This document shows, in pieces, positions 25,853 through 36,699 of a stretch of 64,000 nucleotides of DNA; position 1 is the first letter of the stretch, and every line of letters starts with the position of its first letter. The DNA is from Lunularia cruciata (lineage: Eukaryota; Streptophyta; Marchantiopsida; Lunulariales; Lunulariaceae), in the NCBI GenBank assembly GCA_948567375.1, contig OX419757.1, positions 54,002,001-54,066,000 of the forward strand. The letters run 5' to 3'. Both the position numbers and the translations under genes were made by a program. Below the pieces are notes generated by a model, which did not search any database, was not told where the DNA came from, and saw only the letters and a program-made list of their open reading frames with translations.

Positions 25853-26308
25853 TTTAATAGTATGGAGGTAGCAAAAGAGTTAGTAAAAGCTAAAAAGTTA
25901 GTTGAATCAACTACATATAGCAAAAATGAGGTAGAACTAGCATAACCTAAATACACTAAGAATGTTCTTGAAGCATATAGGAAGCTTCATGGTAGAATAA
26001 CCTATAAGCATGAGGAAACTTTAGGATGAGAAGCTTCTAGGGACCCTCCCAAGATTGAGTAACTTGTACAACAAGTTGATAGCTAACTTAGCTTATACGC
26101 CAAGTAAACAATTAGCTTGCACTCCATGAAGGGTGACTTCAAGAACAAACCTTCCTTGCAAGCTTCTTGATAACCTTATAGCTAAGTGGCCTATAAACAC
26201 CAAGGATAAAGCTCACACTAGGCATTTGGAGTTTCCTTCAAATGGGAGTTTGATGTAACCTTCCATTTTGATCTTTAATTCTACTATTTCTCTCCTTTGT
26301 CTTTTACA
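25853..26308 (+). mobile_element. LTR2 copy a, inside G1
   Basis: 456 bp. The left end is TTTAATAGTATGGAGGTAGC (TGTAA expected) and the right end is CTCCTTTGTCTTTTACA. Alignable with LTR2 copies b and c, sharing GAGTTAGTAAAAGCTAA, AGCAAAAATGAGGTAGAACT and a GATCTT...CTACTATTTCTCTCC tail. It interrupts G1 between protease and reverse transcriptase, so it arrived after G1. No second LTR2 in the same orientation lies close, so it is probably solo. Confidence 0.65.
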
Positions 26309-26899
26309 CAACTAATATTTTGAGTTATTACTAGTACCAATAATTAGGGGTTACCAAAAGACCATACCACAAAAAATCTCCTTGCTAGGGGTATAGGACA
26401 AGATTGGCACATCCATGAGACTTGCAAGGGCTTTTTGCTTTGAGGTTGTGGATTTAGCAATAAGAGGTATGAAAATATTTCTCCCAAGGTTTTGGTGTAG
26501 CAACCAATTGGTGCATCTTCCAACTCTATAGCAATTATAGAGTATAATTTGGAGCCAAACATTAGACCCAAGCTTATAAGAGAGGAATGATGATGAGTTT
26601 TAAGATTCTTGGGAAACTACAAAAGTATTTCACCTTAGTATGAAGGATTTTGATGCTCTAAAGGGATTTGGTACTTGGATTGACCTGACTAATGATTTCC
26701 ATTAGCCTTTTGATGTCCTACAAATATAATGATATAGAGAGAACCTTGATTTAAAGCAAAATTTGAAACCTTTTTGAAGCTAGTATGGTGGAGTTCTCAC
26801 ATTCAGAGAATGCTTTAATTACAATGATGCCAACCAAGAAGGACATTCATGGCAACTATATAGATTGGTGGATATAACATCCTATCAAACAACAACCCA

Positions 26900-27790
26900 G
26901 GGTTGATTGGTATGTCATACCTACATTAGAGGATATCTTTGATGTGATTGTGCATGCAAAGGACTAAAGTACTTTTTGCTCTTCTAAATGGTACATTAGC
27001 TCAAAAATTCCTTGTTCTACAAATACATCTAGAAAAGCTTCAAAAATAGTAGGCATATGACCCCAAAAAAATCATTACCTTCTTTATCTTATAAAATATT
27101 ATAGAGTAATTAGTTCTTCTTTAGTTGAGTTATTAGGTGGAAGTCCTAGATCAAAGCACTAAAAACATTGAGAGATTGGGTGTAAACCTCCATATGTTAG
27201 GAAAGAAGCTCTATATGCCAAAATTGGCTTATGGGGGATAAGAATCTAGAGAGAGGGGGAAAAGCACTACATCCACATTCTATAAACAAATAGCTTAAGA
27301 GTAAGCATGATGTATTTTCTAGGATAATAGTTGGAAATAGTTGCTAATACCTTATAGGCTAAGGAATAAAAGGAAGAATCTACCTAAGAGGTTGATATCT
27401 AAGAGCAAGATATCATTAGTTGCTTATCAAAGAAGAAGATAACATGTTGTGCTATTGATCTTCATGTTAATGATATATTATATCAATGGTGATTCTTACT
27501 ATTTGGGTTGAAGAATGCACTTTTTGAGTTCCAAAGAGTCATGGATAGCATCATTACAAGATTAAATTTTGCTCAAAGTTATATTGATGATATTTTGGTC
27601 TATATCATTACCATAGAGTAGCATGAGAGACATTTTTTGGAGGCTTTTGGGAGATTTTGATCTAATAGACTCAAATTACATCATGTGAAGTGCAGATTCT
27701 TCCAAGAGCAAGTTGAGTATTTGGGTCACACTATCCACCTTGGTAGGCTTGGTGTTATATAGTATAAGGTAGAAGTTATTTCACATATTT
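26900..27790 (+). pseudogene. G1 reverse transcriptase remnant
   Basis: Starts with WYVIPTLEDIFDVIVHAK (the gypsy Y-P-L-P ... L region), then FGLKNAPFEFQRVMDSII, and the catalytic box YIDDILVY at 27580-27603, followed by FQEQVEYLGHTIH (the F-L-G-H motif region). The two catalytic aspartates survive, but stops and frame breaks elsewhere kill the ORF. It closely parallels the G4 reverse transcriptase. Confidence 0.85.
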
Positions 27791-27799
27791 CTTGACTTA

Positions 27800-28380
27800 T
27801 AGATGTGAGTAGGGTGCAAGCATTTCTTAAATTGTCAAACTTTTATTAGTGATATGTTATAAGATTTAGTACAATTGCCAAGGCTTTAACAAAGTTGACC
27901 AAGCTTACACATGAGTGGTGCTGGGAGAGATGAGCAAGAGAGAGCTTTTGTAAAGTTAAAGAAGAAGTTGATATCATCTTCTATCCTTAGGAGACCAATT
28001 AGTGGATGTACATTCTAGGTTTATATTAAATGAAGTATGTTAGAGCATGTAGCATTGCTCATCCAACAAGATGATTGAGCAAAAGGAGTTTGTGGTAGTC
28101 TATGCTAGTTGTTCCAACAATTCAATGAAGGTAAAGTACAACTTACATGAAAGAAAGTGGTTAGGAATGGTGTGATAATAACACATTTTAGATGTTACCT
28201 GTTTGCCTTCACTCTCATTATTGATCATTGATTGTTGAAGTGGTTCATGGAGTCTGACAAGCTTTCAAATAAGCTTGCACAATGGACTTTGATTTTACAA
28301 GAATATGATTTCATGGTTTTTTAGACTTGGAGTAGAAAACCATGATGTAGATGGGATGAGTAGAAACTGATGCATTGGTT
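27800..28380 (+). pseudogene. G1 connection domain and RNase H remnant
   Basis: The connection segment reads VSRVQAFLKLSNFY and TIAKALTKLTKLT, then an extra base near 27.93 kb shifts the frame relative to G4 (GGGAGAGATG here versus GGGGAGATG there). The end of RNase H survives as LLKWFMESDKLSNKLAQWTL and ILQEYDFMV. Typical for gypsy elements, where RNase H follows the polymerase directly. Confidence 0.75.
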
Positions 28381-28679
28381 AGCATAATCAGATCAAAGCA
28401 TGTTGGCATAGTGAGATGGATGAGGAGATGGTATCAAATTTGCCTTTTGTGTTGTTGAAATCTTTGATCCAAATAATATAGATCTTGGTATAGGTCAAAA
28501 GATATTCATGATGACCGAGATCTTGGTACTATGGGTGATACAATTAATACCAAGGAGAGAAACTATGTTCTTTGATGAACCAAATGGTTTAGATTGGAGG
28601 GCAAGCATCTTTTTTGAGTATGGGAGAATGGTAGAATGCAAGTAGTAGCCTCTCTATCTCAAGGACCACAAATGGTATG

Positions 28680-28855
28680 ACATGTTCATGAGGAGCTAGG
28701 AAATTTTGGAACAAAGTAGACATATAGCTTACTTTAGAGTCATTATTGGTGGTACAATATGTACACTACATTTATAGTAGTTTGTTACTAGATGTGTGAT
28801 TTGTATCAAGTTAGAGCATCATTCCATGCTCCCATGCCATATTTACACCTAATAC
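28680..28855 (+). pseudogene. G1 integrase zinc-binding region (HHCC), interrupted
   Basis: Reads VHEELGNFGTK, TYSLL, SHYWWYNMYT, then a C..C pair in VCY-MCDLYQVRASF: the H-H-C-C finger at the start of a gypsy integrase, with stops inside. It ends where LTR1 copy B is inserted and the coding sense continues at 29594. Confidence 0.7.
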
Positions 28856-29593
28856 TATAATACTCCAAGGATAAGATACTTGAGACACACAATTTCACAC
28901 TCAAAGCTCCAATGCCCCAAAGGAGCACCTTCTCTTTATCATATAGACAAAGTGGATCTCCTCCAAGGAAGCTCCACCATAGGATTAGGCACACAAATAG
29001 GTGACATGTCAGCAAGCTCCAGCCTTGGATTACTTACTTGGATGGGTGACATGTCGGTCTTGGTCATATCTGGTTGGTCAAACAAGCTTTGACTAGAGGG
29101 AATCTTTTAGTGAATATTCTTGTAAGAATCTCAAAATCACATGGATGAGATACTATTGGAAACCTCTTGACAAGAAAAACTAGGGGGGAGGGAAGGCCAA
29201 CCTTCCCTCTATTAGGGGAGAGAGAATTTGTACATTTTGAGGCCTAATTCATCCGTTTAGACCTTCAAAATTGCCTTAGAAAATTTCAGGCATATTTTGG
29301 TTTCTACTCTATTAGTAAAATTCCCCTTTTGGTAATAACTCTATTTGATCTATTTAGTCCATCATGTGTAACATCCTTCTAGATGTTACCAAACCAATTC
29401 TTATCTTTAAATCATATGTCTAGTTATTGATTCTCAAGTTTTCAAGTCTATTTTGGTTTCTGCCCTATTTGTAGAAGTACTCTTTTGGTAATACTTCTAT
29501 CTGATCTATTTTGACCATCATGTATAACACCATTCTAGATGTTACAAAACCGAATTTCACATCTAGCTCATATGGCTAGCTCTTGGTATTACA
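28856..29593 (+). mobile_element. LTR1 solo LTR, copy B (long form), inserted in G1 integrase
   Basis: 738 bp from TATAATACTCCAAGG to CTTGGTATTACA. The host reads TTTACACCT before and CTATCATGGGG after. Uninterrupted G4 has TTACACCCATTACCTATCAT at the same place, so the LTR and one copy of a 5-bp duplication are the only extra DNA. Target copies are AATAC (left) and ATTGC (right), 3 of 5 identical. Carries the roughly 145-bp internal tandem duplication shared with copy D. No LTR1 internal region is present. Confidence 0.88.
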
Positions 29594-29727
29594 ATTGCCT
29601 ATCATGGGGTTAGATTATTGCTAGATAGACTTTGCTAGACCTTTATCATTAATAGTACTTGGACACAAAAATCCCAATGATTTGGTGGTAGTGGATTTGG
29701 TGGTCCATAAATTCCATCCATTCCATT

Positions 29728-29743
29728 CCTGCTTTGATACCAA
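29728..29743 (-). promoter_or_regulatory. Primer-binding site, initiator tRNA-Met type
   Basis: On the minus strand, directly after the LTR2 copy b end (...CTTTTACA), the sequence is TTGGTATCAAAGCAGG. It matches the plant retrotransposon primer-binding motif TGGTATCAGAGC at 11 of 12 bases, beginning one base after the LTR. This marks copy b as a 5' LTR facing left, followed by about 90-100 bp of leader before the sequence runs into G1. Confidence 0.65.
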
Positions 29744-30130
29744 TGTAAAAGACCAAGACCAAGGAGAGATAGTAGAATGGAAGATTGCTTTTGAACACTT
29801 GAATGTGGGAAAACTCCAAATGCCAAGCATGAGCTTTGGCTCTCATATTTATAGCAAGCATAAAAGGCCCTTGAAGCTTCTCAAGAAGCTTCCTTGAGCC
29901 GCTTTCTTGGAGTGCAAGCCAAGTTAACCAAGAAGCTTCTCAAGAAGCTTCTTTCACAAAGTCGTCTACTTGGCGTGCAAGCTAAGCTGGTTGGAAGCTT
30001 CTAGAAACTACCTACTTGGGGTGCAAGCTAAGCAAGTGGGAATGTTCCCAAGAAGCTTCCTAGATAATTTGGCATATTCACTTCTTTGTTAGCCTTTACT
30101 AACTTTGTCGCTAAACTCCATATTGTTACA
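29744..30130 (-). mobile_element. LTR2 copy b, minus orientation
   Basis: 387 bp. On the minus strand it begins TGTAACAATATGGAG at 30130 and ends GGTCTTTTACA at 29744, giving TGTAA...TTACA inverted termini. It contains several copies of AAGAAGCTTC. On its upstream side it abuts the RNase H of G2 mid-domain; on its downstream side is a primer-binding site. It therefore inserted into G2, and the rest of its own element and of G2 is gone. Flanking 5-mers do not match, in line with loss of one side. Confidence 0.75.
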
Positions 30131-30430
30131 TCAATGATGTGATGGTTGCATTCTGCCAGTAATAACTTACAAGAGAAATATGCAATAGGGTGCCATCCAT
30201 CTTGGCATTCTTGTTGTAAGACTATTCCTATTGCTACACCTAATGCATCTATAGCCATCTTGATTGGACATTTTTGGTGGATGTAGTAATGCATCTTTCA
30301 ACTCCTGAAAGACCAATTCTTGTGTGATTCCCCATATCCACCTCTTCCTCTTGCCCAATAGTGCTATTAAAGGTTGTGCAATCTTAGAGAAGTCCTTGAC
30401 AAATTGACAATAAAACCTCATCAATCCCAA
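30131..30430 (-). pseudogene. G2 connection and RNase H remnant, truncated
   Basis: The connection reads LMRFYCQFVKDFSKIAQPL, followed in the next frame by MAIDALGVAIGIVLQQE and AYFSCKLLLAECNHHIID. The aspartate in AIDA is the expected first RNase H catalytic residue. Homology ends at HHIID, exactly at the start of LTR2 copy b, so the domain is cut by that insertion. Confidence 0.8.
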
Positions 30431-30439
30431 GAAACTCTT

Positions 30440-30960
30440 GAGTCGAGTCTGATCTTCTAGAGCACTCCATTTTTGAATGACCTCAATTTTATTTGTTCAC
30501 ACTCGGATACCCTCTACACTTACTCTATGCCCTAAGAAGTCCACTTTAGATTTGCCAAACTTGCACTTTGAGATTTTAGCATACATTTGATTCTATCAAA
30601 ATCTAGAGAAGATGTGAAATTTTCTTGTGCTCTATCAATGTCCTATTGTAGACTAAGATGTCATCAAGAAAAATGACAATATATTTAATATGGAGAAAAT
30701 ATATCATTTATCAAACTCATGAAATTAGGTGAACTGTTGGTGAGGCCAAATGGCATCACCATGTACTCAAAGTGACCATACCTTATTCAAAAGGCCATTT
30801 TATGTATGTCTTCTTCCACAATCCTAATTTTGTTGTAATCGCTCCGCAAATCAAGTTTGGTGAAGTGCCTTGCCCCATTGAGTTGATCAAAAAATTCATC
30901 CATACGAGGTAATGGATATTTTTTCTTCACCATTTGTTGATTCAATCATTGCTAGTCAAT
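30440..30960 (-). pseudogene. G2 reverse transcriptase remnant
   Basis: Reads YPLPRMDEFFDQLNGARHF, FTKLDLRSDYNKIRIVEED, then [18 protein letters not shown] and the catalytic box FLDDILVY at 30671-30648, followed by CKFGKSKVDFLGHRVSVEG. All hallmark gypsy blocks are present in order, separated by stops and small frame changes. Confidence 0.88.
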
Positions 30961-31384
30961 ACACATCCGCATTATTCCGTCCTTTTTCTTCACAAACAAT
31001 ATAAGAGCCCCATATCATGATACATTGGGTTGGATAAACCCCTTATGAAACATATCCTCAATTTGAGCCTTACATTCCTCCAACGCATGAGGTGATAGTT
31101 GGTACAAGGTCTTACAAGGAGGTGTCTTCCCAAGATGTATCTCAATTCTATGATCTACTCTACTTTTTGGTGGTACCTAATTCATCCAAAAAGACATCTT
31201 AGAACTCATTGACCACAACTTTCAATCTCTTAGGAATTTGTCCATTGTGTTGGGCACTCTAGACTTCTCTTATTAACCCCATGACATACAGATGCAACTC
31301 TTGCCTTTGTGATCTTCCTTTAATCCCAAAGATCTTCCATTGATTAGTTTCACTACTTTCTTTCTCTAATCTTCCGTGGGGTTG

Positions 31385-31645
31385 TAGCGCTCCATCCATG
31401 GCATACCTAAGATTGCATCATAACAAGCTAGTTGTATCACTTGCCACTTGATTGCTTCTCGATACCTAGAAAGAGTATTACCTTTCTAGGTAACAATTTT
31501 TTGATGTGGTTTCCATATCTTCCTCTTCAATTTTCCTCTCCATGTGGTTTAGAGGTTGTTTTTATGGATGTTGAGTGCCTTTAAGATGACGAGCATGACA
31601 ATTGATGGCTATGTGCCCAACTTGGCCACAATTATAACATTGTCA
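31385..31645 (-). pseudogene. G2 zinc knuckle and protease end
   Basis: The minus strand at about 31645-31590 encodes QCYNCGQVGHIAINCHA, a CX2CX4HX4C retroviral-type knuckle of the nucleocapsid. At about 31440-31385 a second frame gives YDAILGMPWMERYNP, the conserved end of a gypsy protease. The protease active-site D-T/S-G was not found. Confidence 0.75.
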
Positions 31646-33186
31646 TTGTTTTGCTCAAGCCCCTTCTCCTCGTGGGACTCCTCCTCTCCTTTCTTCACCT
31701 AGTCCTTGTTCTCCTTGGAGAGGTCTTGCTCCTCTATCTCAGAATCAAAATGTTGCACAATTCCATAGGAATTAGTCCACCAAAATGGTGTGTCTTGGCC
31801 TAATAGTTTTGCATCAATGTTATTGCTTCACCTCCACCAAGTGTCCTTGCTATTCTTTAGGTGCAAGCAATGGCTTCAAAAATAATATGAGGATTTTGCA
31901 TCATTATTTCTTGGCAAATATGCTCTTTGAATCCTCTCTTGAAATTATCAAGAGCTTTGGTTGGACTCATATTGGTTTTCGCAACTAGTAGATCCAAAAA
32001 TACCTCCACATACTCTTGTATGCTATTCTTCAGCTCCAACTCCTAGAGTCTTGTTTGGGCCATTTGTATGGAATCCACAGATTAGAAATTCTTGAGCAGT
32101 GCTTCTTGCATGGCTGTCCAAGTGACCTCTCTTCCTTCTACCAACAATGATCATTCCCAAGTGCCATACCATGTGAGTGCTTTATCAATCAAGGACTTAC
32201 AAGCAAAGACACCTACAAAATGATCAATGATCTCTATTGTGAACAATCAAAAGTATCAATTCATTCTTGAAATCCAATTTTCCACCACTCCCATGGAACG
32301 TTGTTCCTTGTAAGGCTTGACGTTGCACGTCTTTTTCATTCGTAGTAACAATGTGGCTTGGTTGTTGATGGGAATCAGTGTCATCGGCATGCATAACTCT
32401 CAAAGTACTATGATTGCTTGTGTTGGTTGTTGAGACAACTCCACTTCTTGCATTACTTGATCATTCTTGATAGTATGTATTTGATTTTGTAATTCCTCTA
32501 TGGTCATCTTGATTTCTCAAAACTCATTCAACATCCCTTACATTTTTGCATCAACTCTTGCAATTGCAGATCCATGATTCCTACACATGACCAATGTTCA
32601 ATTGCTACTTCCTACATCAATAAAGGGTTAGAATGATAACTCAAGAGGATGCACAAACTATGGGGATTACCATGGGAACCAAATAGGCTATCACTCATTG
32701 ATAATATTCCTTGCCAAAATTGTGGATTACAAAATCCCTAAACATCACTTTTGGTCTAACTACATACCAGATTTCTACTTGCATGTTGAAAGGACGAGGA
32801 TTTGGTACATTTAGATCCATAACATCATAATAGGATGTAAATTTTCAAATCCTACTCTCTATCATATACCATCATAGGTAGAATCATCGGCTTTGGCAAA
32901 ATCATCAGTCTATCCATGAATTCTATTCCAAAGTGATAAACTAGAGATACTCTTATTTGCTCATGCTGGATGTACATAATCTTAATGTGGAATGAATTCA
33001 AGAATGGGAAGCTAGGTGTAGGAAATTTTCATCTCGGTGCATCCATCCCATTTGCTCTCTAAAGCACTTCCCAAGTCTAACAATTGCACTATGTTCTCTA
33101 CCTCAAATTACTCAGTTTTAGTAGCTTGTGCTCTTCCAAGAGGGGTGCTCTACTCTCTTGGATTAAAATACTCACTATGATACCAT

Positions 33187-33781
33187 TATAATACTCCAAG
33201 GACAAGAAAACTCTCCACGAGAGATACAAGAAAGAAAATATAGGTTTCACACTCAATCCTTTGATGCCCCAAATGAGCACCTTCTCTTCATTATATAGCA
33301 AAGAGTATCTACTCAAAGGAAGCTCCACCCTTGGATCAGATATATGGATTGGTGATTTGACAGCAAGCTCCATCCTTGGATTAGTTGTTTGGATGGATGA
33401 CATGTCAATCCTTGTCCTATCTAGTTGGTCCTTGTCCTATCTACCAAAGGAAAACTTTAGGGAATCTTACCATAGGGAGCTTAGAATCACGTGGGTGAGG
33501 TACTATTGGAAAGCTCTTGATAAGACAAATCATAAAGAGGAGAAGGAAAGCCTTATAGTCATAATGGTAGTGACTATTTCTATTTTTGAGGTCTAATTCA
33601 TCCTTTTAGGCCTCCAAAATTGCTCTAAAATTTTCAAGCTATTTTTGACTTCTACCTTATTAGTAAAGTACTATTTTGGTGACATATCTATCTGATCTAC
33701 CTAGCCCATTTTTCACACCATCCTAGATGTTACCAAGCCAATTTTCATCTCTAGATAATATGTCTAACTGCTTGTATTACA
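33187..33781 (+). mobile_element. LTR1 solo LTR, copy C (short form)
   Basis: 595 bp from TATAATACTCCAAGG to CTTGTATTACA, aligning with copies A, B and D. Like A it lacks the internal tandem duplication. Flanks ACCAT and ACAAG do not give a clear target duplication. No internal LTR1 sequence adjoins; G2 on one side is in the opposite orientation and of another family. Confidence 0.78.
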
Positions 33782-34071
33782 ACAAGGTGTTTGCACCAAC
33801 AAGTGGGGCAAATGATCACCAATTGGAGAATGGATATGCCACTCCACCCTAAACCCTTTGCAGCCCATATCTTCTTTGGGCGGAACTTGTTGAGCTCAAA
33901 GGAAAGAGGACAAATGGTGTCCCATATTCACCCCAATTTGAAGAGACATAGATGAGGATGAACGATATTACATTGAGCGGGTTTGTGAAGACGATGAATA
34001 CTAGTTGAAAGTGGAAAGGAGAAGATAGTGGTAGTAGACATACTTATGCTAAGAAAGAGAAGTAGACCCAA

Positions 34072-35632
34072 ATGACAAATCACGTTGGTGTAGCCTCAAA
34101 AAATACAAAGAATCAATCCCAAGCCCGCAACGGTGGAAGTGAAGGAATCAACCTTAGAGGAAGAATTAAAAGGAGAAACAAAGTTGAAATGAGAAGCCTT
34201 GGGAGCCAAAGAAGAGTTTACACTATGGAGCAAAGAGTCAAGCAATGGCAGCAAAGGAGAAGCCAAAGTTCAGCAATCAAGAGGAGGTATTGCTGGAGAA
34301 GAAGAACGTGAGTTACAGGAAGCAATCAACCACATGAAAGGAGGAGACAAGTCATGTCTGGAGTTGGCAATTAAAAATCTAGGAGATGGCAATGTAGGAG
34401 AGGGTGCCTTGGTCTTTCCAAGGGCAGCAAGAAGAAAGAGAAGTTATCACGTGGAGGTTGCCGAACCAGGTAAAGTTGAGAACAAAGAAGAGAGCTCATA
34501 GCGCAAGACTTTGAAGATACAAAGATTGTGTCTTTGGGGTAAGGCACCAGCTGAAGAAATGCCTACCAGCAACAAAGGCTGACTGGACAACAAAGGAAGA
34601 GATGGGGGTATTTGAGTATCTCTCGAAGATTGTCTATCCTTTGTTGGTAATTTTTCAGTAGAAGAGAGTAGATCTAAGGAGCAAACATTCAGAAGTGAAG
34701 GATGGGTTGGAGGTAGTGAAGAAGTGGAGTGAAGAGACCTTGACATTGCGGAGCAAGCTAATCTGAGGAGAGAAGGAAGGCAAAGAACTTTGGGCTAAAG
34801 TAGTTCTTTGGAAGAAAAGCTTGGATGCCTTACAAGAGAATTTTGTGAAATGCAGCAAAGAATTGAAGGAGCAAAAGGCGTTGGTCAAGACCATTACATG
34901 GGAAGTTTTTAATACATGAGTTGAGATCATACACTCAAAGGCAATTGCAATCGTGATGGAACAAGAGTTGGAGAGTTTGAAGAAGAGCACAACAAAGAAG
35001 GACCAATCTTGGCAACAAGAATTGGTAGAACATACTTGGGAGGAAGAACAATTGCAACGGTTGCCTCAAGGAGTTGAAGATCAATTAGTATAGTATGTGC
35101 AAGAGAAGAAGGTGTTAAAGGCTGAATTTGAGGACAAATTGACAATGTATCAAATGAGTTAGAAGTAGAGAGAAGTAAGGAGAAGACAGTTTTGACTAGG
35201 GAGTTGGATGCAGTGGGAGCAATCATGAAGGAGTTGAAAGTGATGTTGAGTACAGAAGCTAAAGGGAAGTTGGAGGAAGTGAGACTTCTTGAGTTGAAGC
35301 TGATTGTGCAGGAACCTCAAAAGAGGAAGGTGAAGGATGTAGATATGAAAAATTTGATTATTCATTTGAGAGATAAAATAGATAGAAAGATGTTAGAGGT
35401 AGGAAACAATGGTTATCTCATATTAGATTTTGTTTCATTAGATTTAGATAGAATTTATAGTGAGATGAAGATGAATACAAACTCTGAAGTTGGAGTGCAA
35501 GTGTCTTTGGGTGAGTTACTTGAGACATTAGAGAAGAGTAGGTTGCAAGATGAAGTAGATAGGTTACACATAAGTGCAATTGTAGCTCAAAGTGAAGAGA
35601 TAGTAGAAATAGAAGATGTAAGAGTAGTATAG
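34072..35632 (+). pseudogene. Lys/Glu-rich coiled-coil ORF fragments, unknown family
   Basis: The longest clean frame is 35192-35632 (146 codons), with MKELKVMLSTEAKGKLEEV and LGELLETLEKSRLQDEV; upstream frames 34072-34314 and 34199-34501 are Lys/Arg/Glu-rich. Near 34790 another frame gives SLDALQENFVKCSKELKEQK. Together they suggest one long coiled-coil protein broken by frameshifts. The DNA is GC-richer and purine-rich on the plus strand, unlike the flanks. A similar coil appears on the minus strand at 39.8-42.2 kb, so this is probably an ORF of a repeat family. Minus-strand Ser/Leu-rich frames here are shadows. Confidence 0.4.
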
Positions 35633-36699
35633 AGAGACTCAAAGAAGGAGAAATTCTTGAATGAACATTGGGTTTGGAAGCCAAAGTTGAGGTTGACATT
35701 GGATCAGATTAGAAACAAATTTAAGATTTGAAGAGGCAGATATGAAGAGGTGGTTTGTCATTTTGGATGTGCAGGTTGGTAAAGTTGTTGTAGAATGGTA
35801 TATTTGTTAGCTAACTATCTATGCTTAGCCTATTAAAAGAAGCACTCACAATGTAATGTTGTTCAATATTTGTATTTTTGAAGTTGAGTAAAGCAAAGTG
35901 TTGTAACTTAGTGCTCATCATTTTAGCTTAATTCCAAGTATCAATCTTGTATGTCTATTTGTGAGTGTTTGGAGAATTTCAAACTACAAGTCAATAGATT
36001 GTTGGATGTTCAATTCCACATTGCTGATTTCATTCTGTGTGTTTGATCTTGAGTGGATAACAACCAAAGCAATACCTTGACATATTCGTGATGAATTGTA
36101 GTGTTGGTAGTATTCTACATTGGTGAGTGCAATAGGAGGTTGATGCAAAGAAATTTTGATAGAGGAAGTTGTGCCTTTAGTGGAGAGGTGGAACACAATT
36201 TTGAGGTGAAGTTGTTTTGTAGCAAAGTAGCCTTCTTTAGAAGAATCTGAATCATCACAATCAAAGTTGGTTTAGAAAGATTTGATGGCATTGTGATTAT
36301 GGAGTGTTAATTTGTGACAAGACTGCAAATCAATACTAGTTACTCTCTTTTGTGTGTGTTTTTTACTTGAGAGATTAAAGACACAACCAAGAAGAACTAC
36401 ATTGTGATGTTTTACTTTGTATTTGACCATTTTTTACTTGTATCTCTATGGGAATGAACTTTACTTACTGATTACCGCAAAAGTGATACTTGCCGGGATG
36501 TCATAGTTGCCAAATTGGATATTGCATTGATGAATGTACACTCTAGAATAGATAACCTTGACCAATTGCCTAAATGGAGTTCATGGAGCATAAGGATCAA
36601 GGAAGAAAAGAGTCCCAGTAGTAGATATCAAGCCACTTATTAAGCTCGATTAGTTCCAATGGGATTGAAAGCTTGACTTGTGCAAGTTTCATCCACTTG
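35633..36699. other. No recognisable gene
   Basis: AT-rich connecting sequence between the coiled-coil ORF fragments and the G3 protease. It may contain the G3 gag region, but no CCHC knuckle or gag block was seen. Confidence 0.35.

Larger units (their letters stand above)
22560..29640 (+). mobile_element. G1: degenerate Ty3/gypsy element (PHD-finger family)
   Basis: A plus-strand gag-pol ruin. In order: gag-like sequence (about 22.6-24.0 kb), protease (about 25.0-25.3 kb), reverse transcriptase (about 26.9-27.8 kb), RNase H (about 27.9-28.4 kb) and the integrase zinc-binding region (about 28.68-28.85 kb). Integrase resumes after an inserted LTR1 (copy B) with LPIMGLDY and DFARPL (29594-29640). 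The domain order is that of Ty3/gypsy. Wording closely matches G4 on the minus strand (for example AKALTKLTKLT in both), so they are one family. An LTR2 copy is also inserted (25853-26308). Stops and frameshifts occur throughout. The element is cut off at about 29.64 kb before the PHD region that G4 retains. Outer LTRs were not identified. Confidence 0.8.
30131..32600 (-). mobile_element. G2: degenerate Ty3/gypsy element, minus strand
   Basis: From right to left: gag with an EYVEVFLDLL...FKRGFKEHI segment (about 32039-31857), a CCHC zinc knuckle (about 31645-31590), protease end (DAILGMPWMERYNP, about 31440-31385), reverse transcriptase (about 30950-30560), connection and RNase H (30430-30131). 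The element stops inside RNase H where LTR2 copy b begins; integrase is missing. Its sequence differs from the G1/G4 family ([31 protein letters not shown]). It has many stops. Solo LTR1 copies lie near both sides but belong to another family. Confidence 0.82.

Noticed and set aside
28856-33781. LTR1 copies B and C as the paired LTRs of one element
   Set aside because: They have the same orientation, but the interior is G2 on the opposite strand plus an LTR2, the two copies belong to different length subfamilies, and copy B has its own target duplication.
34447-35365. Several minus-strand Ser/Leu-rich frames
   Set aside because: They mirror the purine-rich coiled-coil coding on the plus strand and have no motif of their own.
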